From: Bryobacterales bacterium F-183 | Lineage (GTDB): Bacteria; Acidobacteriota; Terriglobia; Bryobacterales; Bryobacteraceae | Direction: 5' to 3' | DNA length: 64,000 nucleotides | Assembly (NCBI GenBank): GCA_016865505.2 | Contig: AP025252.1 | Location: 558,001 to 622,000, forward strand | Shown: piece by piece, positions 18,309 to 26,503 of the stretch | Layout: each line of letters begins with the position of its first letter | Numbering within the stretch: the first letter of the stretch is position 1 | Notes under the pieces: model-generated | Seen by the model: only the letters and a program-made list of their open reading frames with translations | Databases searched by the model: none | What the model was told of the DNA's origin: nothing | Made by a program: the position numbers and the translations under genes

Positions 18309-19814
18309 ATGCTGCCGCTGCCGTGCCACCGCCGCCGAATCGTTACCCTCCTCGCAGCCTGCACCACGGCCTTCGCCGGCGGCATCAAGGGCATCGCGGT
18401 GGAAAACCTGACCGGCTTCCCGATGGCCCGGGCGAACATCACGCTCGTCAGACTGGAAGGCAGCGCCTTTCGTACCGTCACCAGCAGTCGTACCGGCTCG
18501 AACGGTCAGTTCCAGTTCCTAGGGCTTGCCGACGGCTACTACCAGGTGATCGCGCGACGTCCTGGCTTTGCCGAAGCGCGCGCCGGACAGTCGTACCGGG
18601 GCGGTGCGGGCACCCCCATCCAGGTTCAGGGCGACCCCACCGCGTTCGCCGAACTCCGCCTCCGCCGCCTGGGCGCGATCTTCGGCCGTACGCTCGACGA
18701 GAACCGTGTTGGACTCCCGCGCGTCCCTGTATCCGCCTACACCGTCACCTTGCCGCGCCGAATCGTCGCCACCGGGATCTCTGACGACTTGGGCGTCTAC
18801 CGCATCACCGGCCTACCTGCGGGCAAGTACTTCGTCCGCAGCGGCACCGCAGAAGTGGACCAGAACTTCTTTGTCGCACCCACCTACCATCCCTTCGCCA
18901 GCATGACCTTGCGGGACGCAATCCCCATTTCCGTGGACTTGGACAGCGAAGTCCGCGACATCGATCTCGCACCAGTACCCGGCCGAACCGCGGCCATCGC
19001 CATCCGCGTCACAGGATGCATTGGGGTCGCAGAGGTCACCTTGTCGTCAGACCAGGGCCGCAAGCAGATGCCCGCACCCTGCAATCTGGACCCGATCCAG
19101 TTCACCAACCTCACCCCCGGCGAGTATGAGTTGCTGGTGCAAGGCGAGGGAGATCAGAAGCAGAAGCTGGCCGCGTTCAAATCGATGCAGGTGTACACAA
19201 GCAGTCACCTCGAAACCCTCAATCTGCGACCACTGCCGAAGGTGACATTCCAAACGACGGGCACCAGCGTGACACAGGCAGGCCTGATCCTCCGCCGTCG
19301 CGACGCCGCCGGACCCGACACCAGCGCGCAAGCCACCGAGGTACACGTGAACCCGATCCAGGTGGTGCCGGGGAACTGGCAGTTAACCCAGCGCCCGCAG
19401 ACCGGAAGCTATCTGTCCGAAGTGACATTCCACGCTCGCCAAAAGGCTGCCGCCCCACCGGACCCGGACTGGTTCGAGTTCTCTGCTAGCGATGACACCT
19501 CAAACACCATCCAACTGACGTTTTCGACATCGCCGGCAAAGCTCACCGGAAAGGTGAAAGGGTCATCGCCGATTGGCGTTCCGGTGTACCTCTTCCCGAC
19601 TTCGCCGCAAGCACGGCAGCGTACGAACGGCGTGCGCACAGCGTACATCGCCGAAGACGGCAGCTATGCATTCGTGGGGGTCGCGCCGGGGCCGTACCTG
19701 GTGATCGCAAGTCTGGAGGCGCTGGAACTCCTGGAAGATGCGTTGTCAGGCCGCGCGCAGCCAATCACGCTGGAAGAGGGTCGCACAGCGACGTTGGATC
19801 TCACTCTGCAGTAG
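18309..19814 (+). CDS. Secreted carboxypeptidase-regulatory-like domain protein
   Basis: The 501-residue protein has a signal peptide (to about residue 23) and repeated Ig-like beta-sandwich modules. Typical segments are GIKGIAVENLTGFPMARANI followed by GQFQFLGLADGYYQVIARR, and later GVYRITGLPAGKYFVRSG and GSYAFVGVAPGPYLVIAS. This is the carboxypeptidase-regulatory/SdrD-B-like fold, common in cell-surface proteins of Bryobacter-type Acidobacteriota. No enzyme domain is present. The last 14 bases overlap the convergent CPBP protease gene. Confidence 0.83.
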   Translation: MLPLPCHRRRIVTLLAACTTAFAGGIKGIAVENLTGFPMARANITLVRLEGSAFRTVTSSRTGSNGQFQFLGLADGYYQVIARRPGFAEARAGQSYRGGAGTPIQVQGDPTAFAELRLRRLGAIFGRTLDENRVGLPRVPVSAYTVTLPRRIVATGISDDLGVYRITGLPAGKYFVRSGTAEVDQNFFVAPTYHPFASMTLRDAIPISVDLDSEVRDIDLAPVPGRTAAIAIRVTGCIGVAEVTLSSDQGRKQMPAPCNLDPIQFTNLTPGEYELLVQGEGDQKQKLAAFKSMQVYTSSHLETLNLRPLPKVTFQTTGTSVTQAGLILRRRDAAGPDTSAQATEVHVNPIQVVPGNWQLTQRPQTGSYLSEVTFHARQKAAAPPDPDWFEFSASDDTSNTIQLTFSTSPAKLTGKVKGSSPIGVPVYLFPTSPQARQRTNGVRTAYIAEDGSYAFVGVAPGPYLVIASLEALELLEDALSGRAQPITLEEGRTATLDLTLQ

Positions 19815-20586
19815 CGCCCGGCGGAGGTACCGCATTGTTGCGGGGAACGGCGCTCATCAACACCAGGCAAACACCTAAGCACATACCGGCCAGCACCAGT
19901 TCGGCTCTCTGAAACGGCGGTACCGCAGGAGCAGGCAGCTCACTGCCACGCGACTTTGCCAGCGCCAGCGCCAGCACGCTCCCGGCAATCAGGTTGTTGA
20001 ACATATGCGCGCCGATACTCACCCACAGGGACCGGGTCTGCACGTAAAGCCAGCCCAGTACGGCACCCAGCAGAAAAGTATGTGGAAGCCGCGCCAGGCT
20101 CCCATGTGCGCAGGCGAAAAATAGCGCGCTCAGCAGAATCGCCCGCGTGGACCCGTACCGCGCCGCGAAGCCCGGCAGGAGGATACCGCGCATCAGGATC
20201 TCTTCCGACAAAGGCGCGACGATCACGATCAGCAGTAGCGCAAATGCAGGGGATTTGGAGAAACCATAATCCAGGCGGGGCAGCGACCCGGGAAACGCCC
20301 GCTCGATCCACAAAAAGCCCAGTACGCCGACGATAAACAAGCAAAGGGTGATGCCGGCAACCGCAGGCGCGACGTTCGGCGCGAGCGGTACCCACGCAAG
20401 CATCTGCCGCATTCCGCGGCCAGTCCTCTTCCGCGCGATGAGTAGGACGACCCATGTCGCAGCAGCGGATGCGAACGCTCGAAGTCCGGGATGGGGAGTT
20501 TTGCGGTCCGCCAGAAGGATGACCACGTTCACAACCGCCCAAACAGCAAAGAGCGCGACAGCCTGCCAGAACCCGGGGAACCGCAC
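19801..20586 (-). CDS. CPBP family intramembrane glutamic endopeptidase
   Basis: The 261-residue protein has about seven membrane helices and the CPBP (ABI/Rce1-like) motifs: SEEILMRG with the catalytic Glu pair and Arg, FFACAHG, and SIGAHMFNNLIAG. Relatives cleave prenylated proteins or process bacteriocins and other peptides; the substrate here is unknown. The start at 20586 gives a hydrophobic first helix. It ends inside the tail of the convergent secreted protein gene. Confidence 0.9.
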   Translation of the reverse strand: MRFPGFWQAVALFAVWAVVNVVILLADRKTPHPGLRAFASAAATWVVLLIARKRTGRGMRQMLAWVPLAPNVAPAVAGITLCLFIVGVLGFLWIERAFPGSLPRLDYGFSKSPAFALLLIVIVAPLSEEILMRGILLPGFAARYGSTRAILLSALFFACAHGSLARLPHTFLLGAVLGWLYVQTRSLWVSIGAHMFNNLIAGSVLALALAKSRGSELPAPAVPPFQRAELVLAGMCLGVCLVLMSAVPRNNAVPPPGATAE

Positions 20587-20612
20587 GCCCCAGTGTACTC
20601 AGGCGCGCCAGT

Positions 20613-22139
20613 CTACGCCCAGTAGTTCCGATCCAAGCTCCGGTACTGCACCGCCTCCGCCAGATGCTTGGACTTCACCCTCTCCGACCCATCCAAATCC
20701 GCGATCGTCCGCGCGACCTTCAGAATCCGGTCATGCGCGCGCGCCGACAAACTCATCCGCCGTACCGCCATCTCCAACGTCCGCGCCCCGGCATCATCCA
20801 GATTGCACGCATCCCGTAACTTCGACGCCGGCAACTGCGCATTCACGTACCCGCGCGCATTCTGCAGCACCCGCGCCTGCTCCACACGCGCCGCCATCTC
20901 CGCCGAACTCACCCCCGCCGACGCCGGCTGCTGCAACTCCTGAAACGGCACCGCCGCGACCTCCACATGCAAGTCAATACGGTCCAGAAGCGGACCACTG
21001 ATCTTGCCCAAGTACCGCTGGATGATCCCGCCCGTACACCGGCATTCGCGCGTCGTATCGCCGTGGTACCCGCAGGGGCACGGATTCATCGCGGCAATCA
21101 GCATCACCTTGGCCGGAAACGTCACCGTCTGGTTGCTACGCGCAATCGTCAGCGACCCCTCCTCCAACGGCTGCCGCAACAACTCCAGGACATTGCGATG
21201 GAACTCCGGCAGCTCATCCAAAAACAGTACGCCGTTGTGCGCCAGGCTGACCTCGCCCGGCCGTGGCGACCCCGAACCTCCGCCCACCATCCCGGCATCC
21301 GACGTCGTGTGATGCGGCGCGCGGAACGGCCTTTCCGCAAGTAGACCCGCACCCGACGGCAACAACCCGGCGACACTATGGACCTGCGTTGCTTCCAAAG
21401 CCTCCTCAAACGTCAACGGAGGCAGGATCCCCGCCAGACGCTTGGCCAGCATCGTCTTGCCCGACCCCGGAGGCCCAATCATCAACACGTTATGCCCGCC
21501 CGCCGCAGCCACCTCTAGCGCTCGCTTCGCCGTGGCTTGGCCTTTGACATCCGCAAAGTCCAACAGGAACTGCCGCGGACCAGCAGGACCCGCCATCGTC
21601 GGCGACGCCACAGGATCGAACCGCTCGGGCTGCGACGCCATCAGGACCGCTTCGCCCAGGTGCCGCGCCCCGTACACTTCCAAGCCCTCGACCACCGCCG
21701 CTTCGGCAGCATTATCCGCAGGTACGATCAGCCGCGAGATCCCGTTGCGGCGGGCACAAGCGGCAATGGGCAGTACGCCACGGATCGCACGGACCCCGCC
21801 ATCGAGCGACAACTCACCGGCAAACAGGACATCGCCCGCCCGATTGTTGACGCACCCCATCGCCCCCAGGATGCCCATGGCCATCGGAAGGTCGAACCCC
21901 GCACCCTCTTTGCGTACATTGGCAGGCGCCAGATTGATCGTGACGGATTTGCGTGGATGCCCAAACCCGGAATTGAGGATCGCGCTTTTGATCCGCTCGC
22001 GGCTCTCTTTGACCGCCGTATCCGGCATCCCCACCGTGATAAACATCTGGTGCGTTTCGCCATACAGATCGACCTCGACGTCGATGAGTTGCGCGTCAAC
22101 TCCAGCGATCGCGGCGGACCGGGTACGGTACAGAGGCAT
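20613..22139 (-). CDS. YifB/ComM family Mg-chelatase-like AAA+ ATPase
   Basis: This 508-residue ATPase matches ComM/YifB, a hexameric branch-migration helicase that helps integrate DNA during natural transformation. The N-terminal Lon-like domain contains FITVGMPDTAVKESRERIKS and NLAPANVRKEGAGFDLPMA. Walker A is GPPGSGKTMLAKRLAGILPP, Walker B FLDELPEF, followed by the Cys-rich NPCPCGYHGD. The start at 22139 (MPLYRTRSAAIAG) matches family N-termini; the open frame extends to 22199 but the extra residues are unlike the family. No other competence genes are nearby. Confidence 0.95.
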   Translation of the reverse strand: MPLYRTRSAAIAGVDAQLIDVEVDLYGETHQMFITVGMPDTAVKESRERIKSAILNSGFGHPRKSVTINLAPANVRKEGAGFDLPMAMGILGAMGCVNNRAGDVLFAGELSLDGGVRAIRGVLPIAACARRNGISRLIVPADNAAEAAVVEGLEVYGARHLGEAVLMASQPERFDPVASPTMAGPAGPRQFLLDFADVKGQATAKRALEVAAAGGHNVLMIGPPGSGKTMLAKRLAGILPPLTFEEALEATQVHSVAGLLPSGAGLLAERPFRAPHHTTSDAGMVGGGSGSPRPGEVSLAHNGVLFLDELPEFHRNVLELLRQPLEEGSLTIARSNQTVTFPAKVMLIAAMNPCPCGYHGDTTRECRCTGGIIQRYLGKISGPLLDRIDLHVEVAAVPFQELQQPASAGVSSAEMAARVEQARVLQNARGYVNAQLPASKLRDACNLDDAGARTLEMAVRRMSLSARAHDRILKVARTIADLDGSERVKSKHLAEAVQYRSLDRNYWA

Positions 22140-22307
22140 GCATAGTGGTAGTGCGTTTCCGCCCCCGGAAATCGCAACGCAATTTCGGGGAATCGACACC
22201 TATGCCAGTGGCCCGTCTAGGATTAAGACACTCAATTTTGGGTTAAGGAACTTAATGTAACGTGTTGAGCCCTATGGCATCCAACCTGCTGGATAGTGGA
22301 GCATCCT

Positions 22308-22616
22308 ATGAAACTCACAACAATTACTCTCACCCTCGCACTCGCCGCCGGGTCCATCTTTGCGCAGACCACCGCCAAGGAAGACATGAAGAAGGCTGGT
22401 TCCGAAACCAAAAAGGCCGCCGAAGCCACTGGTGAAGCTGCCAAGAGTGCGGCCAAAGGCACTGGCAAGGGCATCAAGAAGGGCGCCGAAGTCACTGGGG
22501 ACGCGGTAGTCGACGGCGCCAAGGCTACGGCCAAGGGCGCGAAGAAGGTCACCAAGAAGGCCGCTCAGGGTGTCGAAAAGGGCGCCAAGAAGGTCGACGA
22601 AAAGATCAAGGACTAA
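22308..22616 (+). CDS. Secreted Lys/Ala/Gly-rich LEA-like small protein
   Basis: From the ATG at 22308, with GGAG 8 nt upstream, the 102-residue product has a signal peptide (MKLTTITLTLALAAGSIFA) and a low-complexity mature region of about 80 residues made of Lys, Ala, Gly, Thr and Glu. Repeats such as KGAKKVTKKAAQG and KKAAEATGEAAKSAAKG have an 11-residue-like amphipathic period resembling late-embryogenesis-abundant or histone-H1-like proteins. It is probably a periplasmic, intrinsically disordered stress or surface protein. A GTG at 22296 is an alternative start. It is divergent from the ComM gene. Confidence 0.75.
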   Translation: MKLTTITLTLALAAGSIFAQTTAKEDMKKAGSETKKAAEATGEAAKSAAKGTGKGIKKGAEVTGDAVVDGAKATAKGAKKVTKKAAQGVEKGAKKVDEKIKD

Positions 22617-22697
22617 CTACCGGGCCGAAGTTTTGACACGGTCCATCCAGAAAGTACACGAGCCTCTCGTCCCTCACCAGAGGGCGGGAGGCCGTTC

Positions 22698-23255
22698 TCA
22701 TTTCCGCCGGATGCAGCGCACCGAGAACGCGCGAAGCTTCTCTCCATCCTCGTGGCGATTCACCGCCTGCCCGTTCCGCCCGAAATTGTAAAACCACGCG
22801 ACCTTTGGCTCCGTTGCCGTAGCCGTCCAGAAAAACCCATGCGCATCCAGCCGGGCATACTTGGGATCGGCACCCACATCACGACCTCCTCCTAACACCG
22901 CCGCAAATCCAGAACTCCCGCCCGTCATCAGCGCATCAAACGCCTTCTTGCTATCCGCCACGGACTCCTCACGCAGCGGACCGTAGCTCTTCACCAACGT
23001 CCGCCATTCGTCGTTCGAAGGCAAAGCCCAAGCCTCGCCAAGCGCCGTGCGACAGGCCTGCGTCGCAGCCTCCCACGTGTACAACCGCCCGTACTTCGCG
23101 CAGTTCGACTCTTGATCGTCGTAGCAGTAAGACCCCGGCACCGCGACATTCAGATTGGCAGTGGTCCACACGCGCCCGTCCGCCATCGTCTTGCTTTGTT
23201 GCTCGGCAGCCATAGCGGCTTCCAAAAGCATCGCCGCCAGGACAGCTGTCCTCAC
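22698..23255 (-). CDS. Secreted FISUMP-domain protein
   Basis: The 185-residue protein has a signal peptide (to about residue 16) and one FISUMP-type domain (Fibrobacter succinogenes major paralogous domain): DGRVWTTANLNV, YCYDDQESNCAKYGRLYTWE, GEAWALPSNDEWRTL, and a closing FSVRCIRRK. Three Cys before the helix probably form disulfides. The domain resembles C-lectin or formylglycine-enzyme folds and is found on outer surfaces; function is unknown. Its ATG overlaps the stop of the upstream PQQ-propeller gene by four bases, so the two are probably co-expressed. Confidence 0.85.
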   Translation of the reverse strand: MRTAVLAAMLLEAAMAAEQQSKTMADGRVWTTANLNVAVPGSYCYDDQESNCAKYGRLYTWEAATQACRTALGEAWALPSNDEWRTLVKSYGPLREESVADSKKAFDALMTGGSSGFAAVLGGGRDVGADPKYARLDAHGFFWTATATEPKVAWFYNFGRNGQAVNRHEDGEKLRAFSVRCIRRK

Positions 23256-25015
23256 TTTCTCCGCTCCAACCGGAACGCCGCCATCTCCTGCGCATTCCGT
23301 ACCAGCAGCAGGTCCCCCGCGATGGCCGGGTGATTCCAGGTCTTGCCCTCCAGCGCCGGGACCTTCGCCGCTACTTCCGCAAATCCCTCAGGAGTGGCAC
23401 GCGCGAGCGCCAACTCGCCCTCTTCCGACAAGATCACCAATAGATCCTGCTCGGGCAACAGCACCAACTGCCCAAAGCCGTACCGCCCGCCCTTCCACTT
23501 GCGCTTGCCATCCTGCAGATCGACGCATGCCAGGATGCTGCGGTCAAACCCGTAGGCGTGCCCTTTGTGGATGACGAAGTCGTTGTAGTACGGCTTTAAC
23601 CCCGTCGACGCCCAGCGATCCTCACCCTTGGACCCGATCCGCCGGATCCCGCTGCTATCGTCCACGCTCAGCACCATGTCGCCATCCGGCAGCACCGCTG
23701 GTTGCACAATCGGGTACCCGGCCCACTTGTAATCCCAAAGCAGCTTGCCGTCCGATGGCTGTACGCTCACCACGCCCGGCTTCTGCAAAAACAGCACTTG
23801 GCCTCGCGACAACCGCGGCGAACTGTAGCTCGTCCCGCCGCCTTCCGGACCCAGCCACAGCGGCTTGCCCGTCGCCTTCTCATACGCCGCCAGGCGACCC
23901 GACACCCCGACGATCACCGCCTGTTCCAGCACCAGCGGGGAACTCGCAAATCCCCACTCCGGGGTCTTCATTGCGGCATCCTGCGCGGCATTACGGCTCC
24001 AGATCACACGGCCCGTCTTCGCGTCCAGCGCATTCAGGATGCCCGTGCCGCCGAATGCGTACACGCGTCCACCAGCTAGCGTCGGCGTACCGCGAGGTCC
24101 TGCGCCAGCGTTGGACTCCCAGAATCGCGCCTTGCTCCGATGCGCCCAAACGGGTTCACCGCTGCTCAATCGATAGCAGGACACAAGCTCGTCTTCACCC
24201 CGCTGTTCCTGCGTGTACAGCAGGTCGCCCGCGACGGCGAACGATGACCATCCGGGTCCCACAGGCCGCTTCCAAACCTGCTTTGGCGGATGCGCTGCCC
24301 AATCCGGATCGATGCGTACGCCCGGAGCGGAACCGTCCCCCGCAGGTCCACGAAACGCAGGCCACGCGGCGGGTACCACCGGCTCTTCCTCCACAGTCGC
24401 TACAACCGGCTTCGGCGTTTCCTTCACCACAGCAGCCGCTTCCGGCACCGTTGGCGCCGAAACAGCAGCAGCAACAGCAACAGGCGGCGGAGGCGGAGGC
24501 ATGGTCGCCACGAGGCGCTCTTCCGGACTCGGGGTCCAGCGCCACGACAGATCATTTTCGAATGCGCCAGTGAACCCGCCGGTCCGAATCAGGGCAAAGC
24601 TCGCACAGGCCACGAGGATAGCCCCGGCAATCGCCATCCGCCGCGTGCGATCGTCCAGGTTCCGGCTGACCAACGCCCCGGCCACCAGCGCCACCGCCGC
24701 AAAGGGAATCGACAGGATGTACAGCAGCATGCCCATTGCGCCTTTGGTGATCGAAGGATCGGCAAGGAACGATACCCCGTAAACCGTCGCTACCGCCAGC
24801 AGCAGCGGCCACAAGCGATCCCAACCCTTCGCGCGGCTCAAAAGCGCCCACCACAGCGCAATGAGGATCGCACAGGCCATGCTGCCGAATACAGCACCCA
24901 TAGCGCCCTCCTCCGGCCACAACCGGGGCAGCGCAAAACGGCAAAGCAGCAGGACTCCTGCGAGCAGCACGCCCGGCCACAGCCGAAGCGTTGGGGTGGA
25001 AACCATGTACAACAA
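23252..25015 (-). CDS. Membrane-anchored PQQ-like beta-propeller protein
   Basis: The 587-residue protein begins with about five membrane helices (residues 10-145), then a Pro/Ala-rich linker near 170-205, then an eight-bladed PQQ-like propeller. WAAHPPKQVWKRPVGPGW, GRVYAFGGTGILNALDAKTG, GRLAAYEKATGKPLW and GVVSVQPSDGKLLWDYKW are successive blade motifs. There are no catalytic residues of quinoprotein dehydrogenases, so it is more likely a scaffold or binding protein facing the periplasm. The alternative ATG at 25006 would remove three residues. It is translationally coupled to the FISUMP gene. Confidence 0.85.
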   Translation of the reverse strand: MLYMVSTPTLRLWPGVLLAGVLLLCRFALPRLWPEEGAMGAVFGSMACAILIALWWALLSRAKGWDRLWPLLLAVATVYGVSFLADPSITKGAMGMLLYILSIPFAAVALVAGALVSRNLDDRTRRMAIAGAILVACASFALIRTGGFTGAFENDLSWRWTPSPEERLVATMPPPPPPVAVAAAVSAPTVPEAAAVVKETPKPVVATVEEEPVVPAAWPAFRGPAGDGSAPGVRIDPDWAAHPPKQVWKRPVGPGWSSFAVAGDLLYTQEQRGEDELVSCYRLSSGEPVWAHRSKARFWESNAGAGPRGTPTLAGGRVYAFGGTGILNALDAKTGRVIWSRNAAQDAAMKTPEWGFASSPLVLEQAVIVGVSGRLAAYEKATGKPLWLGPEGGGTSYSSPRLSRGQVLFLQKPGVVSVQPSDGKLLWDYKWAGYPIVQPAVLPDGDMVLSVDDSSGIRRIGSKGEDRWASTGLKPYYNDFVIHKGHAYGFDRSILACVDLQDGKRKWKGGRYGFGQLVLLPEQDLLVILSEEGELALARATPEGFAEVAAKVPALEGKTWNHPAIAGDLLLVRNAQEMAAFRLERRK

Positions 25016-25053
25016 TACTCATTTCCTGCCGCTGCAGTTCCCTATGATTTCGC

Positions 25054-25083
25054 TTGACGCCGAGGCATCAGTAAGTGAATACT
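25054..25083 (+). promoter_or_regulatory. Candidate promoter of arsR-type regulator
   Basis: TTGACG at 25054-25059 and AATACT at 25078-25083 are separated by 18 nt and a TG dinucleotide sits just before the -10. Transcription would begin near 25090, two bases before the GTG start codon, implying a leaderless message. The -10 lies inside the first palindrome of the operator. Confidence 0.5.
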
Positions 25084-25103
25084 TACCGTAAGTGGAAACT
25101 TAC
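25071..25103. promoter_or_regulatory. Tandem operator palindromes overlapping arsR start codon
   Basis: Two inverted repeats, each GTAAGT-N4-ACTTAC, lie at 25071-25086 and 25088-25103, forming a 17-bp tandem unit. The spacers differ (GAAT and GGAA). The first covers the -10, the second contains the GTG start codon (25092-25094). This is the classic layout for an autorepressing ArsR/SmtB-like regulator. Confidence 0.75.
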
Positions 25104-25403
25104 CATAGTCAACTCGACGCCCTCGGCGACCCGACGCGCCGCGCGATCCTCGAACGCCTGCTTGCCGAAGGACCGCTCCCGGTCAGCCAGATCGCGTCGC
25201 AGTTCCCGGTAAGCCGCCCTGCCATCTCGCAACATTTGCGCACCCTCAAAGACGCCGACCTGGTGACGGACCGTCCACAAGGCGCCCGCCGCGTGTACGC
25301 CATCAACCCCGAGGCCTTTGTGGCCCTGCGCGAGTACTTCGACCGTTTCTGGACGGTCGCCCTGCAAGAGTTTCAGAAACAGGTGGAAAGAAAAGTCCAA
25401 TGA
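25092..25403 (+). CDS. ArsR family transcriptional regulator
   Basis: The 103-residue winged-helix protein starts LDALGDPTRRAILERL and has the recognition helix segment FPVSRPAISQHLRTLKDADL and wing QGARRVYAINPEA. It lacks the ELCVCDL metal-site motif of SmtB/ArsR sensors, so it belongs to the non-metal group often paired with SRPBCC proteins. The GTG at 25092 follows immediately after an in-frame TAA, so it is the longest possible start, and no ribosome site precedes it. The gene overlaps the next gene by four bases. Confidence 0.9.
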   Translation: METYHSQLDALGDPTRRAILERLLAEGPLPVSQIASQFPVSRPAISQHLRTLKDADLVTDRPQGARRVYAINPEAFVALREYFDRFWTVALQEFQKQVERKVQ

Positions 25404-25872
25404 CGATGCTTGAGCCGGTACGCAAATCGGTAATCGTAGCCTCCTCGCGGCGAAAGGCGTTTGATGTCTTCACAGCCGGGTTCGACACCTGGTGGCCGAG
25501 GTCGCACCACATCGGCAACGCGCCGATGCTCGCGGCATACATCGAAGGCCGCCCCGGAGGCCGCTGCTACACCACGCAGACGGACGGCACGGAGTCGGAC
25601 TGGGGCGAGGTCGTGCTCTGGGATCCGCCGCACCGGTTTGTGATGGCCTGGAAGATCACCGCGGACTGGAAATACCAGCCGGACGTCGCCCAGTCGAGCG
25701 AGGTGGAGGTGACGTTCACAGACGGGGAGACGGTCGCACGCGCGTCGATTTGGAGCATCGCCACTTCGAGCGCATGGGTCCAAGCGGAGCGGGCATGCGA
25801 GAAGGAGTAGGAGGCGAAGGCGGCTGGGTTTCCCTGATGGAAGGCTACGCGACGAAAGTCAGCAAGAGCTGA
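25400..25872 (+). pseudogene. SRPBCC (AHSA1-like) protein, frameshifted
   Basis: The first part encodes an SRPBCC ligand-binding domain (VIVASSRRKAFDVFTAGFDT, FDTWWPRSHHIG, GGRCYTTQTDGTESDWGEV). In the original frame the protein ends abruptly at 25810 with unrelated residues. From about 25726 the minus-one frame continues correctly with GRTRVDLEHRHFERMGP and GVGGEGGWVSLMEGYA to a stop at 25872, matching family C-termini. Loss of one G from the run at 25724-25727 explains it. It starts overlapping the arsR stop, the usual regulator-effector pair. It may be a true pseudogene or a homopolymer sequencing error. Confidence 0.8.
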
Positions 25873-25884
25873 TCTTCAAAGGAG

Positions 25885-26451
25885 TTAGGCGCAAAGGGTG
25901 CCTGTCACCGTGCCTGTCACCGGAAGCGGCACGGTGCCAGGCACGCCCAGACAAATCCGATTCGGATTTGTCTGATAGAAAACCGCATTTGCGGGCAATC
26001 TGAGGTACCTGAAGGCGCCGGTAGAAGTCGACTGGCGCGTCACCCGTGGTTCCTCAGAACCGGATCGCGAGGACACAACGGTATAGACGTGGTAACGGCC
26101 ATCCTCGCCGCGCTCCACTCTGTCCGGCGGCACTACGACATCCGGAGTCGAGTCCATATGGAAGACGACCTCCACCTGCAACGTCTGATTAAAGCAGGCG
26201 CGATCAAAGGTCGTCGCCGCAATGGCACGTTCCACGCCAGCAACCAACATCGGGTGCCCAATCGGGTACTGTACTTCAGCCGCCTTCCCCATCGAGTCCA
26301 CGCGGAATGTCGCGCGCACCGTCCCGGAAAATCGCGCTGCACGCGCGTCTTTCGGGTATGCGAGGCCCTGCAACTCCGGGTTCCCATTGCAGGAGGACCC
26401 GGCCGCATCACCAACCAGTAGCGTAAACAAACCCAGTACCAGAGGGCTCAT
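25885..26451 (-). CDS. Secreted TonB C-terminal-like domain protein
   Basis: From the ATG at 26451 the 188-residue product has a signal peptide (MSPLVLGLFTLLVGDAAG) and a TonB-C-like domain: LAYPKDARAARFSGTVRATF, RVDSMGKAAEVQY, then VERAIAATTFDRACFNQTLQ. There is no periplasmic spanning linker, so it is not a classical TonB. The last 30 or so codons run through a REP-like palindromic element, suggesting that the original C-terminus was replaced or extended. A paralogue with membrane helices is at 27634-28509. The frame is open to 26634, but that would overlap the divergent gene. Confidence 0.75.
   Translation of the reverse strand: MSPLVLGLFTLLVGDAAGSSCNGNPELQGLAYPKDARAARFSGTVRATFRVDSMGKAAEVQYPIGHPMLVAGVERAIAATTFDRACFNQTLQVEVVFHMDSTPDVVVPPDRVERGEDGRYHVYTVVSSRSGSEEPRVTRQSTSTGAFRYLRLPANAVFYQTNPNRICLGVPGTVPLPVTGTVTGTLCA
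25898..25974. repeat. REP-like palindromic element inside TonB-C-like gene
   Basis: GTGCCTGTCACC occurs twice in tandem (25898-25921). The second copy plus G (25910-25922) pairs with CGGTGCCAGGCAC (25932-25944), 12 of 13 bases. A second hairpin, arms CAGACAAATCCGA (25948-25960) and TCGGATTTGTCTG (25962-25974), is perfect with a 1-nt centre. This layout resembles dispersed REP/RAYT-type elements; only one copy is in the window. Confidence 0.7.
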
Positions 26452-26503
26452 CGGAGTACGCCGCCAGGGTACCACCTGGGTGCGTCGTGTTATCGATGGA
26501 AAC

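Noticed and set aside
22661-22697. Possible terminator between the LEA-like and FISUMP genes
   Set aside because: The stem has several mismatches and only a poor T tract follows, so I did not annotate it.
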